Assembly: GCA_026398815.1 (NCBI GenBank)
Contig: JAPLSA010000004.1
Coordinates: 1 to 64,000, forward strand
From: Gammaproteobacteria bacterium
Lineage (GTDB): Bacteria > Pseudomonadota > Gammaproteobacteria > Nevskiales > Nevskiaceae
DNA: 64,000 bases
Direction: 5' to 3'
Numbering within the stretch: the first letter of the stretch is position 1; every line of letters begins with the position of its first letter. A model generated the notes under the pieces. It was not told where the DNA came from. It did no database searches and saw only the letters and a program-made list of their open reading frames with translations. Of this stretch, positions 18,453 through 27,529 are shown in pieces. The position numbers were made by a program, and so were the translations under genes.

Positions 18453-20006
18453 TCAGGCTTGCGGTGCAGGGCGGTCGGCGGCCAGGTGCGTGCGCAGCAG
18501 CGCGGCCTCGCCGCGGATCGCCTCGAGTGCTGCCGGCTTCATCCGGTCCAGATTGCGCAGCTGCATCACCAGTCGAGGATGGCCAGCGAAGCGCTCGCGG
18601 TGGCGATCGAGGAAATCCCAGTACAGGGTCGTGAACGGGCAGGCCTTCGGGCCGGTGCTCTGGCCCGGATCGAAGCGGCAGCCGCGGCAGTAGTTGCTCA
18701 TCTTGTCGATGTACTTACCGCTGGCGATGTACGGCTTGGAGCCCATCAGGCCGCCGTCGGCGAACTGGCTCATGCCGATGGTGTTTGGCACCTCCACCCA
18801 TTCCACCGCGTCGACATAGACCGCCAGGTACCAGGCATGCACCTCGCGCGGCCGCACGCCGAGCAGCAGCGCGAACAGACCGGTCACCATCAGCCGCTGG
18901 ATGTGGTGTGCATAGCCGTGGCGCAGCGTGTCGCCGATGGCGCCGCCGAGACAGCGCATCTCGGTGTTGCCGGTCCAGTAGAACGCCGGCAGCGGCTGAT
19001 CTGCGCCCAGCGCGTTGTCATCCAGATAGGCCGGCATATGCCAGAAGTACAGGCCGCGGACGTACTCGCGCCAGCCGATGATCTGGCGCACGAAGCCTTC
19101 CACGCTGGCAATCGGCGCCTGCTTCGCACGATAGGCGGCGATTGCCGCGTCGATCACCTCGCGCGGGTTCAGCAGCTTCAGGTTCATCGCCGCCGACAGG
19201 CGGGAGTGATAGAGCAGCGGCTCGCTGTCCCAGATCGCGTCCTCGAACGGCCCGAAGGCCGCCAGCCGGTGTTCGATGAAATCGTCGAGCGCCAGCAGCG
19301 CATCGGTGCGCGTCACCGGCCAGTCGAAGTGCTGCAGTTCGCCCGGATGATCGACGTAGCGCGTCTCGACCAATGCCAGCACCTCGGCGGTGATCGCATC
19401 GGGCAGGAAGCGTCGCGGCTTCGGCACGTAGCCCGGGCCGGCCTTGCCGAAGGCCTCGCGGTTGTCGTGGTCGTAGTTCCATTCGCCGCCTTCGGGCTGG
19501 CCGTCGGCGTCCATCAGCACGCCGGTGCGGCTGCGCACGGCGCGATAGAAATGCTCCATGCGCGGCTGCTTGCGGGCGCCCATCCAGCTGCGGAACTCGG
19601 CGACCGTGGTGATGAAATGACGATCGACGCGGATGTCCAGCGGCACTCCGGCCGCCGCGCAGACCTGTTCGATGTCGCGCGCCAGCCGCCATTCGCCCGG
19701 CTCGACGACGATCAGCCGGGCCGGCTTCAGCGAGGCGAGCGAAGCCGCCAGCGCTGCGGCCAAGGTGGCGTGCGGATGGGCATCGGTGGCGAGGTAGGTG
19801 ACGGGCCAGCCGCGCGCGTCCAGCGTGGCGCGGAAATGCCGCATCGCCGACAGGAAGATCGCGATGCGGGTCTTGTGGCTCCAGACGTAGTTCGCCTCGG
19901 CCGTGGCCTCGCACATCCAGATCTGGTCCTGCGCCGGGTCGAAGCCGTCAAGGGCTGCGGAATGTTCGTCCAGTTGATCGCCGAGCACGGCGATGAGATT
20001 GCGCAT
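18453..20006 (-). CDS. Cryptochrome/photolyase-related protein, FeS-BCP type
   Basis: 517 aa, the expected length for the iron-sulfur bacterial cryptochrome/photolyase (PhrB, (6-4) photolyase) group. The N-terminal DUF523-like half starts with LIAVLGDQLDEHSAALDGFDP. The FAD domain includes EGFVRQIIGWREYVRG, GGAIGDTLRHGYAHHIQRLM and TIGMSQFADGG. Four cysteines expected to bind the [4Fe-4S] cluster are in EMRCLGG and YCRGCRFDP...KACPF. It repairs UV (6-4) photoproducts or acts as a light sensor. A DUF2256 gene directly upstream is the usual neighbour of this family. Confidence 0.93.
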   Translation of the reverse strand: MRNLIAVLGDQLDEHSAALDGFDPAQDQIWMCEATAEANYVWSHKTRIAIFLSAMRHFRATLDARGWPVTYLATDAHPHATLAAALAASLASLKPARLIVVEPGEWRLARDIEQVCAAAGVPLDIRVDRHFITTVAEFRSWMGARKQPRMEHFYRAVRSRTGVLMDADGQPEGGEWNYDHDNREAFGKAGPGYVPKPRRFLPDAITAEVLALVETRYVDHPGELQHFDWPVTRTDALLALDDFIEHRLAAFGPFEDAIWDSEPLLYHSRLSAAMNLKLLNPREVIDAAIAAYRAKQAPIASVEGFVRQIIGWREYVRGLYFWHMPAYLDDNALGADQPLPAFYWTGNTEMRCLGGAIGDTLRHGYAHHIQRLMVTGLFALLLGVRPREVHAWYLAVYVDAVEWVEVPNTIGMSQFADGGLMGSKPYIASGKYIDKMSNYCRGCRFDPGQSTGPKACPFTTLYWDFLDRHRERFAGHPRLVMQLRNLDRMKPAALEAIRGEAALLRTHLAADRPAPQA

Positions 20007-20032
20007 GGGAAAGGTTCATGAGGGAAGGGAAT

Positions 20033-20257
20033 TCAGGGCCGGCGCGGCGTGCCGGACGGTGTCCGCAGCCCTGGCGTCGGCGCGGCCGACGCGGCGCTGG
20101 ACCCGGCCGCTGCCGCAGCCGACGGCCGCCGGCTACGGCAGGCATCGGAGCAGTAACGCACCTCGTCCCAGACCTTCTCCCACTTCTTCCGCCAGGCGAA
20201 CGGACGCTGGCAGACGGCACAGGTCTTTTCGGGCAGATGGGGCTTGCGGTGGGGCAC
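20033..20257 (-). CDS. DUF2256 small zinc-ribbon protein
   Basis: About 74 aa from GTG 20257. The core is [42 protein letters not shown] with a CxxC...CxxxC metal-binding pattern, diagnostic of DUF2256. The tail is Ala/Ser/Pro-rich. It lies 26 bp upstream of the photolyase-related gene, an association seen widely; its function is not known. Confidence 0.85.
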   Translation of the reverse strand: MPHRKPHLPEKTCAVCQRPFAWRKKWEKVWDEVRYCSDACRSRRPSAAAAAGSSAASAAPTPGLRTPSGTPRRP

Positions 20258-20386
20258 GGTGCGGCTGGCGGCGGCGTGATGGCCGGATTGTGCATGAGGT
20301 CCGGCGCGCGCTTGGCAAGACCTGGAAGCGCCCGGCGACAAGGCCGGGCGGATGGTTGCCGCGCGCCGGATCGCGCGCCGGCGCCT

Positions 20387-21886
20387 TCAGGCCGTGGCGG
20401 TGGCCGACGACAGGGCCTGCCCGATGCGGCGTGTCCGGATGTCATCCAGCGTGCGGCCGATCGCCGACTGCAGCCGTACCATTTCCAGCTGCTGCCAGGT
20501 GGCGCGTTCGCCGCTGCGGATCAGCGCCAGCACTTCGGTTTCGCTGCGCAGGCGCATCAGCTTGCGGGGATCGACCAGGCGGTAGTCGGGGAAGATGTTG
20601 ATGTCGCCGGTGTAGCGCTGGTTGATCACCGAGCGGGTCATGGTCAGCCAGCGTTCGAGCGCCGGATGGCGTTGCGCCGGGCCTTGCAGCGCGGCGAGGT
20701 TGGCGTCGACCACTTCCAGGGTGATCCGCCGCAGCGCCTTGCGGTAGCGGCCGAGCGCGCCGCTGCTGCCGCCGGTGGCGGCGCGCAGGAACGGCAGCAC
20801 CAGTGGATTGGTCTGGCTGACGATGAAGTGGTTGACCGCGTAGAGCCGGCCGATGCGCTTGGTCGGCAGGTCGTCGCTGACCGAGCCGTCGACCCAGCGG
20901 CGGCTTTCCAGATACGGCAGCCGTTCGCCCTGCGGGCCCTTGGCCATCAGCATCACCGGCGGCAGGATGCCGGGCACGGCCATGGTCGCCAGCAGCGCTT
21001 CGCGCAGGCAGACCGATGGCGAGGCGATGGCGTTCAGCAGCCGCGAGGTCTGGTGGCGCTCGGCCGGGGCGATGGAGATGTTGATGCGCCGGCCGGTCAG
21101 CGCCTGCGCCTGCTGGAAGCTCAGGTCGGGCACCAGGCGTTCGACCATGTCGCGAACGCCGGCGGGGGAAATCGACGACGGCCGCAGCGCCGACATCCGC
21201 TGCCACAGGCTGGTTTCGCGGCGCACTTCGGCCAGCAGGAAGCCGGGCTCGAACATCCGCACCAGTTCGTCGTCGGTATGGGTGCCGGCGATCGACGCCA
21301 CCAGCGCGCCACCACTGGAACCGCACATGACGTTCGGCAGCAGCTGCTGTTCCCACAGCGCCTTGACCACGCCGACGTGGAAGTAGAACAGCGAGCCGGA
21401 GCCGCTGAGCATCAGCGCCGAGCGGCCGTAGCAGGCGCTGGCGCGCTCGAAGAAGTCGTGGCGGACCGGCCACGGCAGGTCGTCCGCCGCCGGGCTGGCC
21501 AGATGCTCCAGCACCGCGATCACTTCGGCGACGTAGTCGTGGATCAGCTGCTTGGTGCCGTAGCGGGCTCGCCGGTACAGCGCCGAATTGCCCATGCCGT
21601 CGAGGTTGCCGTGCACGCCTTCGTTCAGCGTGTACAGCAGGCCGGCGTTGTCGCCGGCTTCGCGCAGCGCGCGCAGCTGGGTCAGGCGCTTGCGCACCGA
21701 GCGGAAGTCATAGCGGGCGGAGGCGTCGCGCTGCTGCCAGCCGGCGGCGCCGGAGTGGCGATCGTGGGCTTCGGCTGCTTCGCGCCATTCGGCGTGGCTG
21801 CAGGCCTGGGCCATCTGCTGCTCGTAGCGGGCAAGGCGGGTCAGCGGGGGCATGGTCAGGCGTCGAACGAGGGCGGGCGCCGGCAC
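20387..21886 (-). CDS. Patatin-like phospholipase with DUF3336 domain
   Basis: 499 aa. The N-terminal DUF3336 region (RYDFRSVRKRLTQLRALREAGD; LYTLNEGVHGNLDGMGNSALY) precedes a patatin domain with the nucleophile elbow CGSSGGALV and the catalytic dyad Asp in DGSVSDDLP. It resembles yeast/plant-type TAG lipases such as SDP1/Tgl and bacterial homologues acting on lipid stores. No signal peptide. The start could be ATG 21886 or ATG 21853 (MPPLTRL). Confidence 0.9.
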   Translation of the reverse strand: MPAPALVRRLTMPPLTRLARYEQQMAQACSHAEWREAAEAHDRHSGAAGWQQRDASARYDFRSVRKRLTQLRALREAGDNAGLLYTLNEGVHGNLDGMGNSALYRRARYGTKQLIHDYVAEVIAVLEHLASPAADDLPWPVRHDFFERASACYGRSALMLSGSGSLFYFHVGVVKALWEQQLLPNVMCGSSGGALVASIAGTHTDDELVRMFEPGFLLAEVRRETSLWQRMSALRPSSISPAGVRDMVERLVPDLSFQQAQALTGRRINISIAPAERHQTSRLLNAIASPSVCLREALLATMAVPGILPPVMLMAKGPQGERLPYLESRRWVDGSVSDDLPTKRIGRLYAVNHFIVSQTNPLVLPFLRAATGGSSGALGRYRKALRRITLEVVDANLAALQGPAQRHPALERWLTMTRSVINQRYTGDINIFPDYRLVDPRKLMRLRSETEVLALIRSGERATWQQLEMVRLQSAIGRTLDDIRTRRIGQALSSATATA

Positions 21887-22027
21887 CGGAGCGGTATCGG
21901 TCTGAAACCCGGATTCGCGCAGGATAACGGGGGCGACGGGCCGTCGGCACTTCGAACCGGCGGCGGGTCGCCGCCTGCCTGGCAGCGGTGGCGACGGGGC
22001 GACGATCCGCCCCGTCGCTGGCCGGGC

Positions 22028-23677
22028 TCAGGCCAGCTCGAAGCCGGCGTAGCCCTTGCGCTGCACTTCGCTGCAGGCCTCGCGATACGCCGGCAGGCCG
22101 CCGATGTAGCTGAGCAGGCGGCTCGGCTTGCCTTCGATGTTGGCCCCCGTGTACCAGGAGCGGGTCTTGGCGACCAGCGTCTGCGCGGCCAGTTCGTCGT
22201 GGTGCGCCAGCCAGCTGGCTTCGGTTTCGGCCGCCGGCTCCATGCGTGTGCGGCCTTCCTTCACCAGATGCTCGATGCATTCGGTGATCCACTGCACCTG
22301 GTGCTGCAGGCAGGTCGGTGCGTTGCAGAACGCGGCGGCCGGGGCGTACGGCGCGCTGGTGGTGAACAGGTTCGGATAGCCGTGGATCTGCAGGCCCATC
22401 GTGGTGCGGACCTCGCCTTTCCACTCGCTGCGCAGGCTGCGGCCGCCGGTGCCGCGGATGTCGATGGCGGTGAGGCCGCCGGTGCCGGCGTCGAAGCCGG
22501 TGGCCAGGATGATCACGTCCAGCGCGATCTCGCCGGCCGAGGTGCGGATGCCGGTTTCGGTGATCTCGACGATCGGCGTTTTGTGCAGGTCGACCAGCGA
22601 CACGTTGTCGCGGTTGTAGACATCGAAATAGCCGTTTTCCAGCGGCACCCGGCGCGTGCCGAAGCCGTGGTCGGTCGGCACCAGCTTGGCGGCGAGCTTC
22701 GGATCGCGGATGCGGGCGCGGATCTTCTCGCGCACGAATTCGGAGATTTCCTCGCTGACGGCAGCATCGGTCAGCAGTTCCATGAAGCCGGCCACCCAGA
22801 TGCGCAGCGAGCCGTCGGCCCACAGCCGTTCCAGCGTGGCGCGGCGCTGTTCGGGCGTCAGGCTGAAGTACGGGCTGCTTTCGGCCGCTTCGTCGAAGCC
22901 GACGAAGGTGGTCCAGATCGCTTCGCGGGTCTGCGGGTAGCGGGCGCGCAGCGCGGCACGCTCGGCTTCGCCGTAGGTCGGGTTGATCATCGGCACCGCG
23001 TAGTTGGCGGTGCGCTGGAACACGGTGAGCTGCGCCACTTCCGGCGCGATGGTCTGGATCACCTGGATGCCGGTGGCGCCGGTGCCGATCACGCCGACCC
23101 GCTTGCCCTTCAGGTCCACGCCTTCGCGCGGCCAGCGGGCGGTGTGCACCAGCCGGCCCTTGAAGCGGTCATGGCCCTTGAACGGCGGCACCACCGGCGC
23201 CGACAGCGGCCCGAGGGCGGTGATCAGGAAGCGCGCGGCGATGGTTTCGCCGGTGCTGGTCGTCACCTGCCAGCGGCGTGCCGACTCGTCCCAGCGGGCG
23301 CTGTCGACCCGGCTGTTGAAGGTGATGTCGCGACGCAGGTCGAAGCGGTCGGCCACGTGGCGGAAGTACGCCGAGGATTCGGTGTGGTCGACATAGCGCT
23401 GCTTCCAGTCCCAGTCCGCCAGCAGTTCGTCGGAGAACCAGTACTGGTAGATGTGCGACGGCGAATCGGTGCGGGCGCCGGGATAGCAGTTCCAGTACCA
23501 GGTGCCGCCAACGTCCGATGCGGCGTCGACCACCCGCACGTTGAGCCCCAGCTTGCGCAGGGACCAGAGCTGGTAGAGGCCGGTGAAGCCGGCGCCGATG
23601 ATCAGGGCATCGACGGTGGCGCTGCGGTTGACTGCGGGGCTGCCGTGGCCAGGGGCCGTGGCTGGAACTGCGCTCAT
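22028..23677 (-). CDS. Flavin-containing Baeyer-Villiger monooxygenase
   Basis: 549 aa class B flavoprotein monooxygenase of the cyclohexanone/phenylacetone monooxygenase type. FAD-binding Rossmann DALIIGAGFTGLYQL near the N-terminus, the fingerprint FKGRLVHTARWP (FxGxxxHxxxWP) and the NADP-binding VGVIGTGATGIQ follow in order. ATFID-like ILATGFDAGTGG is near residue 380. It inserts oxygen next to a ketone using NADPH and O2. ATG 23677 has the ribosome binding site GGAGGAGATCAGC. It is divergent from an AraC regulator, the probable activator. Confidence 0.94.
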   Translation of the reverse strand: MSAVPATAPGHGSPAVNRSATVDALIIGAGFTGLYQLWSLRKLGLNVRVVDAASDVGGTWYWNCYPGARTDSPSHIYQYWFSDELLADWDWKQRYVDHTESSAYFRHVADRFDLRRDITFNSRVDSARWDESARRWQVTTSTGETIAARFLITALGPLSAPVVPPFKGHDRFKGRLVHTARWPREGVDLKGKRVGVIGTGATGIQVIQTIAPEVAQLTVFQRTANYAVPMINPTYGEAERAALRARYPQTREAIWTTFVGFDEAAESSPYFSLTPEQRRATLERLWADGSLRIWVAGFMELLTDAAVSEEISEFVREKIRARIRDPKLAAKLVPTDHGFGTRRVPLENGYFDVYNRDNVSLVDLHKTPIVEITETGIRTSAGEIALDVIILATGFDAGTGGLTAIDIRGTGGRSLRSEWKGEVRTTMGLQIHGYPNLFTTSAPYAPAAAFCNAPTCLQHQVQWITECIEHLVKEGRTRMEPAAETEASWLAHHDELAAQTLVAKTRSWYTGANIEGKPSRLLSYIGGLPAYREACSEVQRKGYAGFELA

Positions 23678-23856
23678 GCTGATCTCCTCCTCGTGGGTGC
23701 GGACCGGTGGTCCTTCGCGTCTGCCGGCATCGGCGGTGCGGCCGCAATGCAGGGACAGCCGGATCATGCGCCGCCGGGCCAGCTTCCAGTTGGCAGAACG
23801 CGCAACACTGTTGGCATCATGCGCAAGCCCGGTCCCCGTCTGGTTCGCCCTAGGTC

Positions 23857-24879
23857 ATGCCTGGTTACCTGATTCGCAGCGTGATTCTTGAAGGCGCCGA
23901 TGCGCTCTTGCGCAGCCACGGCCAGCGGCCGGCCGTGCTGGCCCGTCGCGCTGGCCTGCCGCCGGCAGCGCTCGGCGATCCCGACCAGCGGGTGCCGGCG
24001 GCGGCGGTGATCCGCTTCTTCGCGTTGGCCTCGGACGCCGCCGGCCTGCCGGATTTCGGCTTGCGGCTGGCCCGCAATGCGCGGCTGGCGGCGCTGATCG
24101 GCCCGCTCTGGGTGCTGCTGCGCAACGCCCGCAGCGTGCGCCAGCTATGCGACGAGCTGGTCGACAACTTCGATCTCTACAGCGATGCCGCGCTGATCGG
24201 CCTGACGCCGCTGCCCGGCGGCCGCGCCGCGCTGCTGTCCTGGTCCACCACCCAGGGCCAGGAACTGCAGGAGCTGCAGATGGCCGAGTTCTCGCTGGCC
24301 GTGCTGGCCGCCGAACTGCGCGCCCGCCTCGGCCGTGACTGGCAACCGCAGGCCGTACTGTTCCGCCACGCCCGGCCTGCCGGCGCGCTGCACCTGCACC
24401 GCGCGGTGTTCGGCGACGACCTGCGCTTCAACCAGGACGTCAACGCGCTGCTGCTCGATGGCGACACCCTCGACACCCCGCTGACCCCGCGCAGCGCCGC
24501 CGCCCGCGCACTGGCCAGCCGGCTGGTGCGGATCGAGGAACAGCGCGAGAGCCCGCACGCCGTCGCCCACAACGCCGAGGCCGTGATCCGCGCGTTGATG
24601 CCGTACGCGCCGTGCACGCTCGCCGCCGTCGCCGAAGCGCTCGGCATCGCTCCGCGCACCTTGCAGCTGCACCTGCAGCGCGAGGGCACCGCCTTCGCCC
24701 GCCTGCGCGACGCCGTACGCGCCGACCTGGCCGGCAAGTTCCTGCACGACTCCCGGCTCGGCGCAGCGGAAATCGGCGAAATCCTCGGCTACGCCGACCC
24801 CACCTCGTTCAGCCGCGCCTTCCGCCGCTGGAACGGCAATGCCTTGCGGCGGATGCGCCGCCCCGGCACAAAACCCTGA
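23857..24879 (+). CDS. AraC-family transcriptional regulator
   Basis: 340 aa. N-terminal arabinose-binding-like domain (PF12625 type, GLPPAALGDPDQRVPAAAVIRFFALASDAAG). The C-terminal AraC helix-turn-helix pair includes LAAVAEALGIAPRTLQLHLQREGTAF and KFLHDSRLGAAEIGEILGYADPTSFSRAFRRWNG. Regulators of this subtype are often next to monooxygenase or lipid genes, and this one is divergent from the BVMO gene with a 179-bp shared promoter region. Confidence 0.92.
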   Translation: MPGYLIRSVILEGADALLRSHGQRPAVLARRAGLPPAALGDPDQRVPAAAVIRFFALASDAAGLPDFGLRLARNARLAALIGPLWVLLRNARSVRQLCDELVDNFDLYSDAALIGLTPLPGGRAALLSWSTTQGQELQELQMAEFSLAVLAAELRARLGRDWQPQAVLFRHARPAGALHLHRAVFGDDLRFNQDVNALLLDGDTLDTPLTPRSAAARALASRLVRIEEQRESPHAVAHNAEAVIRALMPYAPCTLAAVAEALGIAPRTLQLHLQREGTAFARLRDAVRADLAGKFLHDSRLGAAEIGEILGYADPTSFSRAFRRWNGNALRRMRRPGTKP

Positions 24880-24930
24880 CACCGTTCCCCGCTTTCCGGC
24901 GCGCACCTGCGTGCTAAACTTCAGCCGTTC

Positions 24931-25003
24931 GCGCTCGTAGCTCAGCTGGATAGAGTGCTTCCCTCCGAAGGAACGAGTCTGACCTCATCCCTCGGGCCCG
25001 CAG
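24931..25003 (+). pseudogene. tRNA-Arg(CCG) pseudogene: intact 5' half, decayed 3' half
   Basis: Bases 24931-24973 match the complete tRNA at 25024 except for one base in the acceptor (GCGCTCG instead of GCGCCCG), through D-arm and anticodon CCG. From 24974 the variable loop and T-arm are corrupted and the 3' acceptor does not pair. The acceptor GCGCTCG pairs perfectly with CGAGCGC at 54263-54269, at the far end of the island, indicating that this is the original chromosomal tRNA split by insertion. Confidence 0.8.
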
Positions 25004-25023
25004 CGTAGTATCCTTGCCGTCCT

Positions 25024-25100
25024 GCGCCCGTAGCTCAGCTGGATAGAGTGCTTCCCTCCGAAGGAAGAAGTCAGAGGTTCGAATCCTCTCGGGCGCACCA
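25024..25100 (+). tRNA. tRNA-Arg (anticodon CCG)
   Basis: 77 nt with encoded CCA. Acceptor GCGCCCG/CGGGCGC, anticodon stem CTTCC/GGAAG with loop CTCCGAA and anticodon CCG at 34-36, T-arm AGAGG-TTCGAAT-CCTCT. All stems pair. It follows the broken copy by 20 bp and looks like the tRNA restored or brought in by the integrated element. It reads CGG codons. Confidence 0.96.
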
Positions 25101-25102
25101 AA
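25076..25102. other. Left attachment-site repeat (attL)
   Basis: The 27-bp T-arm/acceptor end of the tRNA, starting GGTTCGAATCC and ending GCACCAAA, is repeated at 54249-54275 with one mismatch. Such direct repeats of a tRNA 3' end mark the borders of integrated elements. Confidence 0.75.
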
Positions 25103-25116
25103 ATCAATAACTTAGA

Positions 25117-25149
25117 GCCTGCCTCAGCCTCGCTGACGCGGGCTTTTTG
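25117..25149 (+). terminator. Terminator after tRNA-Arg
   Basis: An imperfect GC stem (GCCTGC...GCGGGC) is followed by TTTTT at 25143-25147, a rho-independent terminator for the tRNA. The stretch 25150-25306 holds nothing else I can recognise. Confidence 0.6.
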
Positions 25150-25306
25150 CTGTCTGAGGCCAAAGAGGACAGCGACGCCACGACCTCATCTTCGCCAATC
25201 AGGGAACAAGTCGTCGGGACAGTTGCGGGCCCGTATCGGGCCACTTCAGGGACAGCGGAATCTGCATCTGCTCCGGAGTGACGACATCCCCACGGGACAG
25301 TCACAG

Positions 25307-25537
25307 TCAGGCCGACGTGCCAGGCGAATACTCAATGAGTTGCTCGATCCGGCACTCGAAGTACGTGCACAGGCGATCGAGATTGTCTGTCCCGGTGTTG
25401 TAGCTCGGGTCATTGGCAATCTTGGAAAGCGTCGCCCGGTGGATCCCCGTTGCGGCAGCAACTTCAGCAATCGTGATCACGCGCTTCTCCCGGTATTCCC
25501 GGTCGGCAAGAAGCTCCTTGAATCGGAATCGGATCAT
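25307..25537 (-). CDS. Cro/CI-type helix-turn-helix regulator (element repressor)
   Basis: 76 aa from ATG 25537 (MIRFRFKELLAD). The helix-turn-helix is VITIAEVAAATGIHRATLSKIAND, followed by LDRLCTYFECRIEQLIEY, the pattern of HTH_26/XRE small regulators. It is divergent from xis-int and the region between carries matching palindromes, so it likely represses the integration genes and itself. A longer upstream frame adds an unsupported extension. Confidence 0.87.
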   Translation of the reverse strand: MIRFRFKELLADREYREKRVITIAEVAAATGIHRATLSKIANDPSYNTGTDNLDRLCTYFECRIEQLIEYSPGTSA

Positions 25538-25550
25538 TTTTGTTGGCGAA

Positions 25551-25632
25551 CGTCGAATAAACGCGACGAAAACAATTGACACGCGACATGCGATGTCTAT
25601 AATTGGCCCCAGATGTCGAGCAAACGCGACAT
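25551..25632 (+). promoter_or_regulatory. xis-int promoter with repressor palindromes
   Basis: TTGACA (25576-25581) and TATAAT (25598-25603) are both perfect sigma-70 hexamers, spaced 16 bp, pointing to xis-int. Three inverted repeats frame it: CGTCG-8-CGACG at 25551-25568, GACAT-GCG-ATGTC between the hexamers (25585-25597) and ATGTCG-8-CGACAT at 25613-25632. The first and third share the spacer core AAACG. These are probable operators for the small helix-turn-helix protein; a strong promoter held shut by a repressor fits an integrated element. Confidence 0.75.
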
Positions 25633-25670
25633 CGGAAAGCTTTTATCGACAACCGATGAGGAGGCTAACA

Positions 25671-25909
25671 TGACCCCCACCTACCTGACGACCGATGCTC
25701 TGGCCGAGCGGATCCACTACGACGCGCGGACCATCCGGGATCGTCTCAAGGATTCCGTCCTGATCGAAGGGACGCACTATTTCCGCCCGTTCGGCGGCCG
25801 CAAGATTTTGTACATCTGGGAGGCCATCGAACGCGACATGCGCCTCCCGACTGGCGACAACGGCGCCGTGATCATTCCGATGGCCAACGGCGGGGTGTGC
25901 AATGCCTAG
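25671..25909 (+). CDS. xis: Excisionase-like helix-turn-helix protein
   Basis: 79 aa with an AlpA/MerR-like DNA-binding segment (YLTTDALAERIHYDARTIRDRLKDSVLIEGTHYFRPFGGRKILYIWEAIERDM). Ribosome binding site GAGGAGG. It overlaps the integrase start by 8 bp, so both are co-translated. Position and size indicate the recombination directionality factor of the element. Confidence 0.8.
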
Positions 25910-27173
25910 CGTCCGTGTTCGACCGGAGAGCAACAAGCTGTACTTCGACTTCCATTGGAAGGGCGTTCGCTGCCGGGAGTATTCGACCCTCGATAATTCG
26001 CCGGCCAACAAGCGAAAGATGGAAGCGGTTCTGAAGAAGATCGAAGGCGAGATTGCCCTCAACACCTTCGATTACGGCCGCTACTTCCCGGGTAGTCCGA
26101 ATGCCCTTCGCTTCGCCGCCGAGGCGCTCGGATCGTCGCCTCCGGCGGAGGCGAATCGCGCGCCGTCGCCTACCCCGGACACGCCGCTGTTTCGCGATTT
26201 CGTGACGATCTGGAAGTCGGAAAAGGAGGTCGAGTGGCGGCACAGCTACCGGCTTGCCGTGGCCTCGATGCTGGAGACCCACCTGCTGCCGGCGTTCGCC
26301 GATACGCCGATCGGGGCGATCGATCGCGCTGCGCTGCTCGGGTTCCGGTCGAAGCTCGCCGAGAAGCGTCTGCGTGACGCCAAGAATGCCGCGGGGCGGA
26401 CCCTCAACCCCACGACCATCAACCGGATCATGGGCATCGTGCGGCAGATCCTCGAAGAGGGCGCCCTGCGGTACCACTACGAGAACCCGGCCCTCAAGAT
26501 CAAGCGCCTGAAGGTCAAGCGCATCGACATCTCGCCGTTCGACATGACCGAGGTGCGCAAGATCGTCGAGACCATCCGGCCCGACTACCGCGACTACATG
26601 ACGGTCCGCTTCTTCACCGGCATGCGGACGGCGGAGGCGCATGGCCTTAAGTGGAAGCACATCGATTTCGAGCGCCGTGAGATCCTGATCCGCGAGACCT
26701 ACTCGCATGGCCGGACCGAGTACACCAAGAACGACGGCTCGCAGCGCGAGATCCACATGTCGCAGCCGGTCATGGATGCGCTGATGCGGCTCAAGCCGTC
26801 GCCCCCCGACGCCGAGACCTATGTGTTCCGGACTAGGAACGGCCTTCCGATCGACAACGCCAACTTCAACGACCGCGTCTGGAACCCGCTGCTTCGGCAC
26901 CTGGGCCTGAAGCCGCGTCGTCCGTACCAGATGCGTCATACCTGCGCGACGCTGTGGCTCGCCGCCGGCGAGAACCCGATGTGGATCGCCCGGCAGCTCG
27001 GCCACACGACGACCGAGATGCTGTTCCGCACCTACAGCCGCTTCGTTCCCCACCTGGTGCGTCGTGACGGCAGTGCCTTCGACACGCTGGTGTCGGGTGT
27101 GGTCAACGGCGGGGTGAAGGCCGCCAACGATCCCGACGCGCAGTCGCCCAAGTTCCTGCGCATCGGCGCCTGA
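25902..27173 (+). CDS. int: Tyrosine recombinase / integrase with DUF3596 arm domain
   Basis: 423 aa. The N-terminal Arm DNA-binding domain DUF3596 (VRVRPESNKLYFDFHWKGVRCREYSTL) precedes a core-binding domain (residues about 90-190) and the catalytic domain with Arg in FFTGMRTAEAHGL, Lys in the EYTKNDGSQREI hairpin, HxxR in YQMRHTCATL, the second His in QLGHTTTEM and Tyr in RTYSRFVPH. All catalytic residues are present. It sits 800 bp inside the tRNA-proximal end, as expected for an enzyme that inserted the element into tRNA-Arg. Confidence 0.96.
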   Translation: MPSVRVRPESNKLYFDFHWKGVRCREYSTLDNSPANKRKMEAVLKKIEGEIALNTFDYGRYFPGSPNALRFAAEALGSSPPAEANRAPSPTPDTPLFRDFVTIWKSEKEVEWRHSYRLAVASMLETHLLPAFADTPIGAIDRAALLGFRSKLAEKRLRDAKNAAGRTLNPTTINRIMGIVRQILEEGALRYHYENPALKIKRLKVKRIDISPFDMTEVRKIVETIRPDYRDYMTVRFFTGMRTAEAHGLKWKHIDFERREILIRETYSHGRTEYTKNDGSQREIHMSQPVMDALMRLKPSPPDAETYVFRTRNGLPIDNANFNDRVWNPLLRHLGLKPRRPYQMRHTCATLWLAAGENPMWIARQLGHTTTEMLFRTYSRFVPHLVRRDGSAFDTLVSGVVNGGVKAANDPDAQSPKFLRIGA

Positions 27174-27187
27174 CCCGGAGGATTCCC

Positions 27188-27529
27188 ATGTCGAATCATC
27201 ATTCCAGGGATCTGCGCAAGCTGTCCCGCGAGCAGCTCATCGCCCAGCTCGAGGCCGAACGCGAGTCCATGGCCCGCGCACGGTTTGCCCGCCGGATCGC
27301 GCCGGAGTTCATCCGCGCCTACGGGCTCTTTCCCTACGGCGTGAACCTGATCCCGTGGCTGACGCGCTCGCGCTGCCGGACCAATTCCGAGGCCCTGGTC
27401 GACTGGATCGAGCGCCAGCTCGTTGATGCCGGCTTTGCCGACGACGCCCGCGAGACGCCGAAGTCGATCGTGCTCGCCTGCCGCCTTCAGAAGCTGCTCG
27501 CGACGGTGGAGGCGGCGCACCCGTGGTGA
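27188..27529 (+). CDS. Hypothetical protein of the element
   Basis: 113 aa, 14 bp after int. Starts SNHHSRDLRKLSREQLIAQLEAERESMARARFARRIAPEF with a predicted N-terminal helix, then a compact basic/hydrophobic domain with two cysteines. No family recognised. It overlaps the next gene by 7 bp, and similar small genes follow integrases in related islands, so it is probably a maintenance or accessory factor. Confidence 0.65.
   Translation: MSNHHSRDLRKLSREQLIAQLEAERESMARARFARRIAPEFIRAYGLFPYGVNLIPWLTRSRCRTNSEALVDWIERQLVDAGFADDARETPKSIVLACRLQKLLATVEAAHPW

Noticed and set aside
20018-23872. Plus-strand frame of 1284 codons
   Set aside because: Antisense to the patatin and monooxygenase genes; no recognisable domain and very skewed composition.
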